Assembly (NCBI GenBank): GCA_002402825.1
Contig: DHGP01000018.1
Location: forward strand, 78,603 to 107,380
Origin: Firmicutes bacterium UBA4795
GTDB taxonomy: Bacteria; Bacillota; Desulfotomaculia; Desulfotomaculales; Nap2-2B
Length of the DNA stretch: 28,778 bases
Direction of reading: 5' to 3'
Shown one piece after another: positions 14,999 through 22,106 of the stretch; position 1 is the stretch's first letter, and each line of letters begins with the position of its first letter. The notes under the pieces are model-generated. The model searched no databases. It saw nothing but the letters and a program-made list of their open reading frames with translations, and had not been told where the DNA came from. A program made the translations under genes and the position numbers.

Positions 14999-15952
14999 TT
15001 GATTTCTACTGTTCTTTGTGATTTATTAAAAATAAAATATCCTGTTTTACAAGGAGGTATGGCCTGGGTATCCACCGCCGAGTTAGCTGCCGCGGTAAGT
15101 GAGGCCGGGGCCTTGGGTATTATTGGTTCAGGAAATGCAACGGCTGCCTGGGTAGCAGAACAGATACATTTGGTCAGGGAGTTAACCGCCAAGCCCTTTG
15201 GGGTAAATGTTTTGCTTTCTTCGCCTTATGTAGATGAAATTATCCCGGTGCTTATAACCAAAAAAGTGCCAGTGGTAACTACCGGAGCAGGTAATCCGGG
15301 AAAATACTTACCTTCTTTACAAGCTGCCGGGATAAAAGTAATTCCAGTGGTATCTTCCGTAGCTTTAGCCAAACGTTTGACCCGTTATAATATTGACGCA
15401 TTAATTGCCGAAGGAATGGAGAGCGGTGGTCACGTAGGTGAATTAAGCACCATGGTTTTAGTGCCTCAAGTAGCAGAAGCTGTAAATGTACCAGTAATTG
15501 CGGCCGGAGGTATTTTTGACGGGCGGGGCTTGGCGGCGGCTCTTATGTTAGGTGCAGTGGGAGTACAAATGGGAACAAGGTTTATGTGCGCGAAGGAGTG
15601 CCGCGTTCATCAACGGGTTAAAGAGGTAATTATTAAAGCTAAGGACAGGGATACTGTAGTCACTGGCAATTCTACCGGTCATCCCGTACGGGTGTTAAGA
15701 AATAAATTAAGCCGACAATTTGAAGAGTTAGAAAAACGCAATGCTTCAAAGGCAGAGTTAGAAGAATTAGGGCTTGGCCGTTTACAGGCTGCCATGGTAG
15801 AGGGCGACATTGAACACGGTTCGGTGATGGCGGGTCAGGTTTCAGCAATGGTAAAAGAGGTCCAACCGGCGCGCGATATAATCCTTGACGTAGTAAATGG
15901 AGCAGCAGCCATTCTTAAAAAACCAAATTGGCAGGTGATAGAAGAAACTTGA
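14999..15952 (+). CDS. fabK: Enoyl-ACP reductase II FabK (FMN-dependent)
   Basis: FabK reduces the trans-2-enoyl-ACP double bond in elongation, using NAD(P)H and FMN. It is a TIM-barrel flavoprotein unrelated to FabI. The 317-residue sequence shows PVLQGGMAWVS at residues 15-25, the ESGGHVGE segment near residue 145 and the AAGGIFDGRGLAAALMLGA phosphate-binding stretch. A TTG start follows AAAGGAG. Position between fabH and fabD supports FabK over related 2-nitropropane dioxygenases. The stop overlaps fabD by three bases. Confidence 0.93.
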   Translation: MISTVLCDLLKIKYPVLQGGMAWVSTAELAAAVSEAGALGIIGSGNATAAWVAEQIHLVRELTAKPFGVNVLLSSPYVDEIIPVLITKKVPVVTTGAGNPGKYLPSLQAAGIKVIPVVSSVALAKRLTRYNIDALIAEGMESGGHVGELSTMVLVPQVAEAVNVPVIAAGGIFDGRGLAAALMLGAVGVQMGTRFMCAKECRVHQRVKEVIIKAKDRDTVVTGNSTGHPVRVLRNKLSRQFEELEKRNASKAELEELGLGRLQAAMVEGDIEHGSVMAGQVSAMVKEVQPARDIILDVVNGAAAILKKPNWQVIEET

Positions 15953-16902
15953 AAGTAGCCTATCTTTTTCCTGGTCAGGGTTCCCAATACGTAGGCATGG
16001 GAAAAAAAATGTTTGATGCTTTTCCTGAAGCAAGGGAAATTTTTCAAGCAGCAGACGAAGTATTAGGCTTCTCATTGAGTCAACTTTGTTTTAATGGCCC
16101 TGAAGAAGAATTACAAAAAACAATAAATGCCCAGCCGGCAATTTTGACCGTAAGCATTGCCTGCCTTAAGATTTTGGAAAAAGAGGGCGTTAAGGCAGAC
16201 GTATCTGCCGGACATAGCCTGGGAGAATATAGTGCTTTAGTGGCAGCTGGTGTCTTTACTTTTGCCGAAGCTCTTAAAATAGTCCGTAAACGCGGGCAAT
16301 TTATGCAGGAAGCGGTACCTTTAGGAAAGGGCGGAATGGTGGCCGTCTTGGGATGTGAGGCCTCAAAAGTAGTTGAAGCTTGTCAATCTTCCCGGGCATA
16401 CGGGGTGGTAGAAGTAGCTAATTATAATTGCCCCGGCCAAATTGTTATTGCTGGTGAATTACCAGCCCTGGAGAGGGCAGTAACTTTGGTTAAAGAAGTA
16501 GGGGCAAAGCGCTGTGTTTACTTGCCGGTAAGCGCCCCTTTTCATTGTTCGTTAATGCGTCCAGCCGGCGAAAAATTAGCCGGAGAGTTGGTCAAAATAA
16601 AAGCTCTTAGACCACCTGTTATTCCCGTGGTGGCTAATGTTACTGCTTTACCCGTTAAAGATGAAGAAGAAGTACGTAATCTTTTAAGTTGTCAAGTATT
16701 CCACCCGGTACGGTGGGAAGAAAGCATGCTACATTTATTAAAAGAGGGGGTTAATTTTTTTATTGAGGTTGGACCAGGTACTGTATTAAGCGGCTTAATG
16801 CGAAAAATAGTCCGTAAAACAAATATTTTTTCCGTTGAAGATCCTAATTCACTAAAAAAATGTGTAGGGGCATTAAATTTAACGCCCTTACAAGGAGGGT
16901 AA
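15949..16902 (+). CDS. fabD: Malonyl-CoA:ACP transacylase FabD with repeat-derived tail
   Basis: FabD loads malonate onto ACP. Family motifs are FPGQGSQYVGMG at residues 6-17, the nucleophile serine in AGHSLGEYSAL, and the catalytic histidine in APFHCSLM. I chose the TTG at 15949 (317 residues) because AGGTGAT precedes it and the protein then starts KVAYLFPGQGSQ like its homologues; an upstream TTG at 15928 is less likely. The last residues, after SLKK, are translated from a 30-bp palindromic repeat (16863-16892), so the native C-terminus seems to have been replaced. fabG, often next, is missing. Confidence 0.95.
   Translation: MKVAYLFPGQGSQYVGMGKKMFDAFPEAREIFQAADEVLGFSLSQLCFNGPEEELQKTINAQPAILTVSIACLKILEKEGVKADVSAGHSLGEYSALVAAGVFTFAEALKIVRKRGQFMQEAVPLGKGGMVAVLGCEASKVVEACQSSRAYGVVEVANYNCPGQIVIAGELPALERAVTLVKEVGAKRCVYLPVSAPFHCSLMRPAGEKLAGELVKIKALRPPVIPVVANVTALPVKDEEEVRNLLSCQVFHPVRWEESMLHLLKEGVNFFIEVGPGTVLSGLMRKIVRKTNIFSVEDPNSLKKCVGALNLTPLQGG
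16863..16892. repeat. 30-bp palindrome at the 3' end of fabD (type A2)
   Basis: This matches the perfect palindrome at 23361-23390 in 28 of 30 positions; the two differences give one G-T pair and one A-C mismatch. It supplies the codons for CVGALNLTPLQ at the FabD C-terminus and ends just before the fabD stop and the acpP ribosome binding site. Confidence 0.82.
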
Positions 16903-16907
16903 AGGAA

Positions 16908-17147
16908 ATGTCGGTTTATAAAAAGATAAAAAAAATTATTGTCGAGCAATTAGGGGTGGAGGAAGACGATATAACTATGGAGTCTTCTTTTATAGATGAT
17001 TTAGGGGCTGATTCCCTGGATGTGGTAGAATTAGTAATGGCCTTAGAAGAAGAATTTGACTTAAATATTCCTGATGAGGATGCAGAGAAAATTCAAACTG
17101 TTGGTGACGCAGTTAAGTACATTCAAGAACATCTGTCCGGATGTTAA
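16908..17147 (+). CDS. acpP: Acyl carrier protein
   Basis: This 79-residue acidic four-helix protein carries growing acyl chains on a phosphopantetheine arm attached to Ser36 in GADSLDVVELVMALEEEF. The start is the ATG at 16908, with AAGGAGG and AAAGGA upstream. A longer reading from 16860 is rejected because it runs through the fabD palindrome. It begins five bases after fabD and is followed by a strong hairpin repeat before fabF. Confidence 0.97.
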   Translation: MSVYKKIKKIIVEQLGVEEDDITMESSFIDDLGADSLDVVELVMALEEEFDLNIPDEDAEKIQTVGDAVKYIQEHLSGC

Positions 17148-17153
17148 AATAAG

Positions 17154-17197
17154 CCCCACCCTAACCCTCCTCCTTAAGGGGGAGGGTTAGGGTGGGG
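17154..17197. repeat. C-rich/G-rich hairpin between acpP and fabF (type B1)
   Basis: CCCCACCCTAACCCTCC (17154-17170) and its perfect complement GGAGGGTTAGGGTGGGG (17181-17197) flank TCCTTAAGGG, forming a stem of about 20 pairs. There is no T run after it, so it is not a standard intrinsic terminator. It could still stabilise acpP mRNA or dampen fabF. The arms resemble the outer arms of the 21974-22054 element. Confidence 0.85.
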
Positions 17198-17216
17198 GGC
17201 CGAAAGGGGACAAGAC

Positions 17217-18461
17217 TTGATAAAGCAGCGTGTAGTAGTAACCGGTATGGGGGTAGTTTCGCCATTAGGAATAGATATTAAAACTTTTTGGTCAAATTTA
17301 ACTCAAGGAACCTCAGGAGCAGGCCCGATTACCCGGTTTGACCCTGCCGGTTTTAATACCCGCATTGCGGCTGAAGTCAAAAATTTTAACCCGGCTGATT
17401 TTATTGATAAAAAAGAATTACGCCGGATGGATCGCTTTACGCATTTTGCTTTAGCGGCTACCAAAATGGCCCTTGAGGACGCGGGTTTAGATTTAACCAA
17501 GGTGGACCGCGATCGGGTGGGGGTAGTTTTGGGTTCTGGAATTGGGGGACTCGAAACATTAGAGGAACAGCATAATGTTTTGTTAAATCGTGGTCCTGAC
17601 CGGATAAGCCCCTTTTTTATTCCCATGATGATTCCTAATATGGGAGCAGGACAAATTGCCATTACGTATGGCTTAAGGGGAAACAATATAACCATGGTCA
17701 GTGCTTGTGCCTCAAGCAACCATGCACTCGGGGATGCTTTTCGTTTATTGCAACGTGAAGAAGCGGACATTATAATTAGTGGTGGCTCAGAAGCGCCAAT
17801 TACGCCTTTAGGTGTAGCTGGTTTTATAGCTATGAAAGCTTTAACTACTCGCAATGACAACCCAACAAAAGCTAGCCGTCCTTTCGACTTAAAACGGGAT
17901 GGCTTTTTGATTGGTGAAGGAGCAGCCATTCTTATCTTAGAAACAGTAGAACACGCCCTAAAGAGAGAGGCAAAAATTTATGCGGAGATAATTGGCTATG
18001 GTACTAGTTGTGATGCTTATCATATTACAGCGCCAGATCCTTCAGGTATTGGAGCAGTTCTGGCCATGGAGCGGGCCATTCAAGATGCTGGTATCGAACC
18101 TGAAATAGTAGATTATATCAATGCCCACGGTACATCAACCCCTTTAGGAGATAAAGCAGAGGTATTAGCCATCAAGAAAGTATTTGGCGAGAAAGCCCAA
18201 AACTTGCCCGTTAGTTCTACCAAGTCTATGACCGGTCATCTATTAGGAGGTTCTGGGGGATTAGAGGCCGTGGCTTGTATATTAACTATTTGTCACGGGA
18301 TTATTCCTCCCACGATTAATTATGAATACCCTGATCCGGAGTGTGACCTTGATGTTGTTCCTAACCAGGCCCGGACAGCAGTCGTTAAAGTTGCCTTAAA
18401 CAACTCTCTTGGTTTTGGCGGACATAATGTAGTTTTAGTTTTTAAAGAATTCCGTGAATAG
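17217..18461 (+). CDS. fabF: 3-oxoacyl-ACP synthase II FabF
   Basis: FabF extends acyl-ACP with malonyl-ACP. The catalytic Cys-His-His set is visible: Cys in VSACASSNHALGD, His in INAHGTSTPLGD and His in STKSMTGHLLGGSGG. The C-terminal NNSLGFGGHN is typical. It has 414 residues, as usual. The TTG start follows AAAGGGGACAAGAC, a reasonable binding site, and gives the family start IKQRVVVTGMGVVSPLG. It is separated from acpP by a large hairpin, unlike the tight spacing of the neighbouring genes. Confidence 0.96.
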   Translation: MIKQRVVVTGMGVVSPLGIDIKTFWSNLTQGTSGAGPITRFDPAGFNTRIAAEVKNFNPADFIDKKELRRMDRFTHFALAATKMALEDAGLDLTKVDRDRVGVVLGSGIGGLETLEEQHNVLLNRGPDRISPFFIPMMIPNMGAGQIAITYGLRGNNITMVSACASSNHALGDAFRLLQREEADIIISGGSEAPITPLGVAGFIAMKALTTRNDNPTKASRPFDLKRDGFLIGEGAAILILETVEHALKREAKIYAEIIGYGTSCDAYHITAPDPSGIGAVLAMERAIQDAGIEPEIVDYINAHGTSTPLGDKAEVLAIKKVFGEKAQNLPVSSTKSMTGHLLGGSGGLEAVACILTICHGIIPPTINYEYPDPECDLDVVPNQARTAVVKVALNNSLGFGGHNVVLVFKEFRE

Positions 18462-18470
18462 GTGATTATA

Positions 18471-19190
18471 ATGAACAGCCTAAGTCAAAAAAAAGAAGAA
18501 AACTTTCACCGCCTTTTAAAGCAACTTTCCTTGCGCTGTAATAATGAGCATCTGTATAAAATGGCTTTAACTCACGGCTCGTTTGCCTACGAAAATCGTC
18601 TTTTAGTCCAGGAAAATAACCAGCGGCTGGAATTTCTTGGTGATGCCGTGCTAGAATTAACCGTAAGTGATTATCTTTACCGCACTTACCCAAATTATAC
18701 CGAAGGCGAATTAACTAAATTACGGGCTACCATTGTTTGTGCTTCTTCTATTGCGCGCGTAGCCAGTCAACTTAACCTGGGAGCCTACCTTATGATGGGA
18801 CGAGGAGAAGAAAAATCAGGGGGACGCGAACGCCCTTCTATTTTAGCGGATGCTTTTGAAGCTTTGTTAGGAGCTGTGTATCTAGATCATGGTTGGGAGG
18901 CAGCCTGTAAATTTGCCTTAAGCTGCTTGAAACCAATAATCGAAGATGTATTTGCCGGACGTCTGGAAAGAGATTATAAAACAGAGTTGCAGGAAGTTTT
19001 ACAACAACGCTCTCCAGAACCAGTTCAGTATATTATTTTAAATGAAAAAGGCCCACCGCACAATAAAGTATTTACCGCTGCTGTTATTTATCGTAATCAG
19101 GAAATTGGCCGTGGTGAAGGGTATTCTAAAAAAGAGGCTGAAAGTCAGGCGGCGGCCCAAGCTTTAGAAAAATGGAGGAAAGATGAATGA
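18471..19190 (+). CDS. rnc: Ribonuclease III
   Basis: RNase III cleaves double-stranded RNA in rRNA processing and mRNA turnover. The catalytic signature NQRLEFLGDAVLEL lies near residues 45-58, a second acidic site in ADAFEALLGAVYLD near residue 122, and a C-terminal double-stranded RNA-binding domain starts at about residue 160 (DYKTELQEVLQQ ... KKEAESQAAAQAL). I chose the ATG at 18471 (239 residues), with AGGTGAT six bases upstream, over a GTG at 18462. It overlaps ftsY by four bases. smc, usual between rnc and ftsY in Firmicutes, is absent. Confidence 0.96.
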   Translation: MNSLSQKKEENFHRLLKQLSLRCNNEHLYKMALTHGSFAYENRLLVQENNQRLEFLGDAVLELTVSDYLYRTYPNYTEGELTKLRATIVCASSIARVASQLNLGAYLMMGRGEEKSGGRERPSILADAFEALLGAVYLDHGWEAACKFALSCLKPIIEDVFAGRLERDYKTELQEVLQQRSPEPVQYIILNEKGPPHNKVFTAAVIYRNQEIGRGEGYSKKEAESQAAAQALEKWRKDE

Positions 19191-20095
19191 GTGTTTGGGG
19201 CCGGCTAAAAGAAAGTTTGACTAAAACCAGGCAAGGGTTAGTGGGAAAAATTGAAGAATTAATCTTAAAACGCCGGGTTATTGATGAAGAGTTATACGAA
19301 GAACTGGAAGAAATTTTAATCCAGGCTGATGTTGGTGTAGACACAGCCGTGGAATTAGTACAAAACTTAAAAAAGGAAGTTAAAGAACGCCGGTTAAATG
19401 ATGCAGCAGCCTTAAAACAGGTGCTTAAAGAACAAATTTTAGCTTTGCTTGGTCAAGACCCAATCCAGCTTAATCAAGGAGGGCCACTAACCGTGGTAGT
19501 GGTGGTTGGCGTAAATGGAGTTGGTAAAACCACCACTATTGGTAAACTGGCCTACTATTATAAAGAAAAGGGGCAACGGGTACTATTGGCCGCTGCTGAT
19601 ACTTTTCGGGCCGCGGCGATTGACCAGTTGGAAATTTGGGGTCAGAGAGTGGGTGTAGATGTAATCAAACACCAGGAAGGGTCTGATCCGGCAGCCGTTG
19701 CTTTTGACGCCCTAAATGCCGCCCGGGCAAGGCGGGCTGATACGGTAATTATTGATACTGCCGGCCGCCTGCATACGAAAAAAAATCTTATGGAAGAATT
19801 AAAAAAAATTAACCGCGTTTTAGGATTAAATTTACCCGGGGCTCCCCACGAAGTTTTACTGGTACTTGATGGTACTTCCGGTCAAAACGCCATTAGTCAG
19901 GCCAGACTTTTTGGTGAGACTACCGGGGTAACCGGGATTGTGCTTACAAAACTAGATGGGACAGCCAAAGGTGGAGTGATTATTGGGATTAAAAAGACCC
20001 TGGCAATACCGGTGAAATTTATTGGGTTGGGTGAAAACCTGACTGATTTGCGTCTTTTTAACCCGGTGGAATTCGTAGAGGCCTTATTTGATTAA
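19187..20095 (+). CDS. ftsY: Signal recognition particle receptor FtsY
   Basis: FtsY is the membrane-associated SRP GTPase receptor. The NG domain is complete: the N domain helices (residues 1-90), G1 GVNGVGKTTTIGKLA, DTFRAAAIDQLEIW, G3 DTAGRLHTKKNL and G4 TKLDGTAKGG. At 302 residues it lacks the long acidic A domain of enterobacteria, which is normal for Firmicutes. The ATG overlaps the rnc stop (ATGA). The ylxM-ffh pair that often follows is replaced by purine and methylthio salvage genes. Confidence 0.96.
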   Translation: MSVWGRLKESLTKTRQGLVGKIEELILKRRVIDEELYEELEEILIQADVGVDTAVELVQNLKKEVKERRLNDAAALKQVLKEQILALLGQDPIQLNQGGPLTVVVVVGVNGVGKTTTIGKLAYYYKEKGQRVLLAAADTFRAAAIDQLEIWGQRVGVDVIKHQEGSDPAAVAFDALNAARARRADTVIIDTAGRLHTKKNLMEELKKINRVLGLNLPGAPHEVLLVLDGTSGQNAISQARLFGETTGVTGIVLTKLDGTAKGGVIIGIKKTLAIPVKFIGLGENLTDLRLFNPVEFVEALFD

Positions 20096-20114
20096 AAAAT
20101 AACAGGAGGATTTT

Positions 20115-20885
20115 ATGGCAGTTAACATTGCGGTGATTGGAGGTACGGGTGTTTACGACCCTGATTTGTTATCCAATGCCCGGTCTGAAAAAATAAAAAC
20201 CCCCTTTGGTGAGGTAATCATCCGCTTAGGAACCTCCCAGGATAAAGAAGTGGCTTTTGTTTCCCGTCATGGTGAAGAACATAATGTACCACCGCATTTG
20301 GTAAATTACCGGGCTAACATTTGGGCTTTAAAAAAAATTGGGGTAAAAAACATCCTGGCTACAGCTGCAGTAGGTTCTTTAAACCCAGCTATGAAACCAG
20401 GTGACTTTGTTTTTGTAGATCAGTTTTTGGACTTTACTAAAGCAAGGGCTCACACTTTTATAGAGCAAGGTGGTCTGCACCCGGATATGACCGCCCCTTA
20501 TTGTGCGGCCTTACGTCAATCGTTAGGCGAAGCAGCCAGTAGGTTAAACTTAAGATTTCACCTGAAAGGGACTTATGTATGTACCGAGGGACCGCGTTTT
20601 GAAACTCCAGCAGAGATACGCTTGTTCCAAAAAATTGGGGGAGACTTGGTGGGAATGACTGGCGTTCCTGAAGTAATCCTGGCCCGGGAAGCTGGCATTT
20701 GTTATGCTTGCAGCGCCGTAGTGACAAACTTTGCGGCTGGCATCTCGACTACTGTATTATCTCACCAGGAAGTGGTTGCCGCCATGGAAAAATACCAGGA
20801 TAATTTACGTCGTTTATTAAGCCAGGCTTTGATTTTTATTGATGAAAACCGGACCTGTTTTTGTCAAACGAGTATTTTTATTTAA
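20115..20885 (+). CDS. mtnP: MTAP-family purine nucleoside phosphorylase (probable 6-oxopurine or methylthioinosine type)
   Basis: This 256-residue enzyme belongs to the methylthioadenosine phosphorylase family, which splits a purine nucleoside with phosphate. GGTGVYD at residues 9-15, SRHGEEHNVPPHLVNYRAN near 50-68 and MTGVPE near 181 are family motifs. The base-recognition loop reads VVTNFAAGIS, with Asn205 and Ala207 where adenine-specific MTAPs have two aspartates (TDYD). Those changes are known to shift the family to 6-oxopurines, so hypoxanthine or guanine nucleosides, or 5'-methylthioinosine, are the likely substrates. The ATG follows AGGAGG. mtnA next door favours a methylthio substrate. 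The symbol denotes family membership only. Confidence 0.88.
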   Translation: MAVNIAVIGGTGVYDPDLLSNARSEKIKTPFGEVIIRLGTSQDKEVAFVSRHGEEHNVPPHLVNYRANIWALKKIGVKNILATAAVGSLNPAMKPGDFVFVDQFLDFTKARAHTFIEQGGLHPDMTAPYCAALRQSLGEAASRLNLRFHLKGTYVCTEGPRFETPAEIRLFQKIGGDLVGMTGVPEVILAREAGICYACSAVVTNFAAGISTTVLSHQEVVAAMEKYQDNLRRLLSQALIFIDENRTCFCQTSIFI

Positions 20886-20909
20886 AAAAATAAAGAGGCA
20901 AAATAAGAC

Positions 20910-22013
20910 ATGGTAGAAACAATGCGCTGGGAAGGCGATACCTTCTTTTTATTAGACCAAACTAAATTGCCCCACGTAATTACCTATTTATCCTGCCAGG
21001 ATTACCTGGATGTTAAAAAGGCAATTCAAAAACTGATTGTCCGGGGTGCTCCGGCCATAGGGGCGGCCGCCGCTTATGGTTTGGCCCTAGGGATGCTAAA
21101 AAGAAAGGGCGTTAAAAATAATACCCTTACCGCTCAAGAATTTTATCACCAGGCGCGAACAATAGCCCAGGAATTAAGAGATGCCCGACCTACGGCAGTT
21201 AATCTTTCTTGGGCATTAAACCGGATGTTGGTTACCCTTAAGTCAGCCATTGATAAGTCTCCAGCCTCTTTAAACATTAATGATTTGCGTTCCTTATTAC
21301 TTGCGGAGGCAAAAGCGATTTACCAGGAGGATTTAGAAGGAAATAAACGCCTAGGCCAGTTAGGCCAAACTTTAGTTCCTGCTGAGGCTAAAATTCTTAC
21401 CCATTGTAACGCCGGAGCCTTAGCCACCGCTGGTTACGGAACTGCTTTAGGGGTTATTCGGGCGGCTGTTGCGGCAGGCAAAAAAATTAGCATTTTTGCC
21501 AGTGAAACCAGGCCTCTTTTGCAAGGAGCCCGTCTTACCACCTTTGAACTGCTTCAGGAAGAAATTCCTGTTACTTTAATTACCGATGGTATGACCGGGT
21601 TTTTAATGGCCAGAAAAATGGTAGATTTAGTAATTGTTGGAGCGGATAGAATTGCGGCTAACGGTGATGTGGCTAATAAAATTGGGACTTATAGTATAGC
21701 TTTGGGGGCACGTGAACATAATTTACCATTTTATGTAGCTGCCCCGGTTTCTACCCTGGATTTAAACTTAAACAGTGGCCAGGATATTCCTATTGAAGAA
21801 AGGGAACCATACGAGATAACGCATTTTGCCGGCCAAAAGATAGCCCCTTGCGGGGTTAAGGTATGGAATCCAGCTTTTGACCTTACCCCGGGCCATTTTA
21901 TCACGGCCATTATAACTGACCGGGGAATTGTGTACCCCCCTTATAATAAAGAAAAATTTCAGCGTCTAACTAACCCCCTCCCCCTAACCTCCTTCCTTGG
22001 AGGGGCAATATAA
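20910..22013 (+). CDS. mtnA: Methylthioribose-1-phosphate isomerase MtnA with repeat-derived tail
   Basis: MtnA isomerises 5-methylthioribose-1-phosphate to the ribulose form in methionine salvage. Landmarks are VRGAPAIGAAAAYG near residue 45, the catalytic cysteine in THCNAGALATAGYGTALG, and the catalytic aspartate in GADRIAANGDVANKIGT. It has 367 residues. The family tail normally ends shortly after a TDRG...PPY segment; here about 13 further residues (TNPLPLTSFLGGAI) and the stop are read from a palindromic repeat at 21974-22054. It follows the MTAP-family gene by 24 bases. Later salvage genes (mtnB, mtnW/X, mtnD) are not in the window. Confidence 0.94.
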   Translation: MVETMRWEGDTFFLLDQTKLPHVITYLSCQDYLDVKKAIQKLIVRGAPAIGAAAAYGLALGMLKRKGVKNNTLTAQEFYHQARTIAQELRDARPTAVNLSWALNRMLVTLKSAIDKSPASLNINDLRSLLLAEAKAIYQEDLEGNKRLGQLGQTLVPAEAKILTHCNAGALATAGYGTALGVIRAAVAAGKKISIFASETRPLLQGARLTTFELLQEEIPVTLITDGMTGFLMARKMVDLVIVGADRIAANGDVANKIGTYSIALGAREHNLPFYVAAPVSTLDLNLNSGQDIPIEEREPYEITHFAGQKIAPCGVKVWNPAFDLTPGHFITAIITDRGIVYPPYNKEKFQRLTNPLPLTSFLGGAI

Positions 22014-22054
22014 ACTTCCCCCTCCCCTGGTGGGAGGGGGTTAGGGGGAGGGGG
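21974..22054. repeat. 81-bp compound palindrome at the 3' end of mtnA (type B2)
   Basis: Outer arms CCCCCTCCCCCTAACC (21974-21989) and GGTTAGGGGGAGGGGG (22039-22054) are perfectly complementary over 16 bases. An inner CCCCCTCCCC / GGGAGGGGG hairpin sits just inside the right arm. The left part codes for the last MtnA residues and its stop. The C-rich CCCTAACC arm resembles the element at 17154-17197. Confidence 0.85.
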
Positions 22055-22106
22055 AAATGAATTTTTTCGACAGTCTCTAATAAAAAGAATAAAAAGGAGG
22101 TAAGAT

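Noticed and set aside
16860..16907. Upstream extension of acpP by 16 residues
   Set aside because: It would be translated from the fabD palindrome; the ATG at 16908 has the binding site and the normal ACP start.
17303..17929. 208-codon open frame on the minus strand within fabF
   Set aside because: It lies entirely opposite a clear fabF gene, has no recognisable domain, and its composition is that of a reverse-strand shadow.
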